Below, piece by piece: positions 62,690-64,000 of a stretch of 64,000 bases of DNA. The translations under genes and the position numbers were made by a program. The notes beneath the pieces were generated by a model. That model saw nothing but the letters and a program-made list of their open reading frames with translations, made no database searches and was not told where the DNA came from. The DNA comes from JBBSUQ01 sp964389755 (GTDB lineage Bacteria; Bacteroidota; Bacteroidia; Flavobacteriales_D; Crocinitomicaceae), in contig CAYMEW010000011.1 in assembly GCA_964389755.1 (NCBI GenBank), positions 1 to 64,000 of the forward strand. Reading direction: 5' to 3'. Each line of letters opens with the position of its first letter. The stretch's first letter is position 1.

Positions 62690-63428
62690 CTCAACCGTTT
62701 TAAAACTCGATGAGCGCTGGTCTAAAGCATATTCTTACGGGTTCAATTACGAATATCAGTACGATACGCGCCTCGCTTTCCGATCCGGTTTCTATTTTTC
62801 AAAAAGCTATGCGATGTTTGCCAGTGATCCGTCCGCGGATGAGCAGGTTTATTATTTCGGCAGGTTCGACATTTTCCAACGCGTTGCACTCAGCAATCAG
62901 CAGGTTCGACAAGGTAACGGAATGTATGGCGCTGATCCCAACCTGTATCGGGTTTTTCGTCGCAAATACATGTTCAGCAGTTTCACCATCCCGCTCGAAG
63001 TTGTGTTGCATTCGAAAATGAAAGCATTTTTACGTTATTATGTAAAGGGTGGCCTGCACAACCAATTGAATTACAGAACACGCGCTTTTGAGGAATCGAA
63101 ACTGGAAATGGGATTGGGCGATAGCAACCCGAGTTATTCGGACTACCAGAAAATCAAAACGAAAGACACACCTTTTCTCGGTACATCATTGATGCTGGGG
63201 GGTGGCGCAGAATATTGTTTTTCAGGAACGTCCTCATTCTTCATAGACCTGGAGATCTGCCTGCCGGCAACGAATAATTTCCGACACGGACAGGATCGCG
63301 CCACACTACTAACAGGTCCGCCGTTTACCGCGCAACCTGAAAAAGAGGAAGTACTACAGAACTATTCATACATTCACAACAGTCTTTGGCAATTTCGTGC
63401 ACAACTGCGTGTCGGACTGTTTTTTTAA
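62562..63428 (+). CDS. Outer-membrane beta-barrel protein (predicted)
   Basis: From ATG 62562, 288 residues: signal peptide MKKTYLILTVLLISQVCQAQ, then alternating hydrophobic/polar strands (RFGLSASLGAVLNTS, YSYGFNYEYQYDTRLAFRSGFYFS, SFTIPLEVVLHSKMKAFLRYYVKGGL, TSLMLGGGAEYCFSG, QFRAQLRVGLFF) ending in an aromatic-rich terminal strand, as in outer-membrane porin-type proteins of Bacteroidota. No family assigned. An upstream extension of the frame exists to 62397 but has no signal. Its own -7 box lies upstream. Confidence 0.65.
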   Translation: MKKTYLILTVLLISQVCQAQLMLTKRHRFGLSASLGAVLNTSNSTVLKLDERWSKAYSYGFNYEYQYDTRLAFRSGFYFSKSYAMFASDPSADEQVYYFGRFDIFQRVALSNQQVRQGNGMYGADPNLYRVFRRKYMFSSFTIPLEVVLHSKMKAFLRYYVKGGLHNQLNYRTRAFEESKLEMGLGDSNPSYSDYQKIKTKDTPFLGTSLMLGGGAEYCFSGTSSFFIDLEICLPATNNFRHGQDRATLLTGPPFTAQPEKEEVLQNYSYIHNSLWQFRAQLRVGLFF

Positions 63429-63437
63429 CACAAAATC

Positions 63438-64000
63438 ATGCGTTTAAGCTATTTCATCCTGCCTGTTCTGTTCCTTGGTTTGAGTTTTGGAACAAGTGCC
63501 CAGTACGATTTTGACAATTACGTCACGCTTCAGGCCCGCGGAGAAGTTCCGGCGGATTTCCGAATCCCTACCTATCAGAAGATACAGGATCACCTGGCGC
63601 AGGTTAGCCCTGAAAAGCAACGCGACATCGACTATATCAGTTCAGTGCGCGATGCACTTTACCTCAACGATTTTTTTCTGCATTCGGGATTTGTAGTATA
63701 TGGTGATCCGATCACGGAGCATGTGAAACGGGTCGCTGAAAAAGTACTGGAAAAAAGGCCTGAATTGCTTGCAAAACTGCGATTCTATACTTTTAAATCC
63801 GATGAAACAAATGTATTCGTTACCGAACAGGGAATCGTATTCGTATCCACCGGGCTGATCAGCCAGCTTGAAAACGATGCACAACTTGCGTTTATCCTTG
63901 CCCACGAAATTGCACACTACGAACTGCAACACGTGCAGGAAGCTTTTGTGTGGTCGCACGTTTCCGACGAAAATATACGCCGCATCCGCCTCCTGAGCCA
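63438..64000 (+). CDS. M48-family metallopeptidase, 5' part
   Basis: Begins at ATG 63438 with a signal peptide (MRLSYFILPVLFLGLSFGTSAQ) and runs off the window end. The reading frame carries a 60-residue N-terminal segment and then the M48 core: NVFVTEQGIVFVSTGLISQL, and the zinc motif HEIAH (His156, Glu157, His160) followed by YELQH. The third zinc ligand and the C-terminus are outside the window. M48 proteases (HtpX/BepA/Oma1-like) act on misfolded envelope proteins; this signal-peptide form is probably periplasmic. Nine bases after the beta-barrel gene, so possibly co-transcribed. Confidence 0.9.
   Translation, partial: MRLSYFILPVLFLGLSFGTSAQYDFDNYVTLQARGEVPADFRIPTYQKIQDHLAQVSPEKQRDIDYISSVRDALYLNDFFLHSGFVVYGDPITEHVKRVAEKVLEKRPELLAKLRFYTFKSDETNVFVTEQGIVFVSTGLISQLENDAQLAFILAHEIAHYELQHVQEAFVWSHVSDENIRRIRLLS

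Overview
The window looks like a chromosomal segment of a Bacteroidota bacterium, probably Flavobacteriales-like (for example Crocinitomicaceae/Fluviicola-type; genus not determinable from this sequence alone). The reasons are: four proteins with type IX secretion (T9SS) C-terminal sorting domains, a PorP/SprF plus OmpA-type T9SS accessory pair, a propeller-type LytS-like sensor kinase, DUF4199, GldM-like and PorP families, and promoters of the Bacteroidota TAnnTTTG type. There are no rRNA or tRNA genes, no CRISPR arrays and no intact insertion sequences that I can see.

Region 1 (1 to about 10.6 kb) is AT-rich accessory DNA. After a lipoprotein, small hypothetical genes and a small HTH protein, it holds a tight four-gene operon (2790-9540): a DUF4297/Cap4-like nuclease, a HerA-type hexameric ATPase, a 1071-residue protein joining a phospholipase-D (HKD) nuclease to an SF2 helicase, and a GIY-YIG-like nuclease. 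The first two genes match the known DUF4297-HerA anti-phage pair. The two extra genes make a larger, translationally linked set that I do not recognise as a named system, and this is the most interesting object in the window. Just downstream lie broken remnants of a Fic protein and of RhuM-family proteins, as expected of a decaying defence/mobile island edge.

Region 2 (10.7-24.7 kb) is a T9SS surface-adhesin module on the minus strand: a small secreted protein, a giant adhesin of about 1750 residues (with an assembly gap of 100 N inside its repeats), PorP/SprF, and an OmpA/PD40/TPR lipid-peptidoglycan anchor protein. A propeller-type histidine kinase and a LytTR response regulator diverge from it.

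Region 3 (24.7-40.7 kb) is mostly secreted or membrane proteins of unknown function, with an AI-2E transporter, a VOC protein, a Crp/Fnr regulator plus an SDR dehydrogenase sharing a palindromic operator, two LRR proteins, a DoxX-like protein and a long FG-GAP T9SS cargo protein.

Region 4 (40.8-51.9 kb) carries a TetX-like flavin monooxygenase operon with its AraC regulator and an SRPBCC protein, a DUF4199/LuxR pair, an HTH-pentapeptide fusion, a cupin, a sterol-desaturase-like hydroxylase, a methyltransferase and small secreted proteins.

Region 5 (51.9-64 kb) has two more T9SS cargo proteins (FG-GAP and phage-tail-type S74 autochaperone), a DUF2007 protein, a six-fold 20-residue repeat protein, a CAP-domain protein, a Coq4-like protein, a beta-barrel protein and the 5' part of an M48 metallopeptidase cut by the window end.
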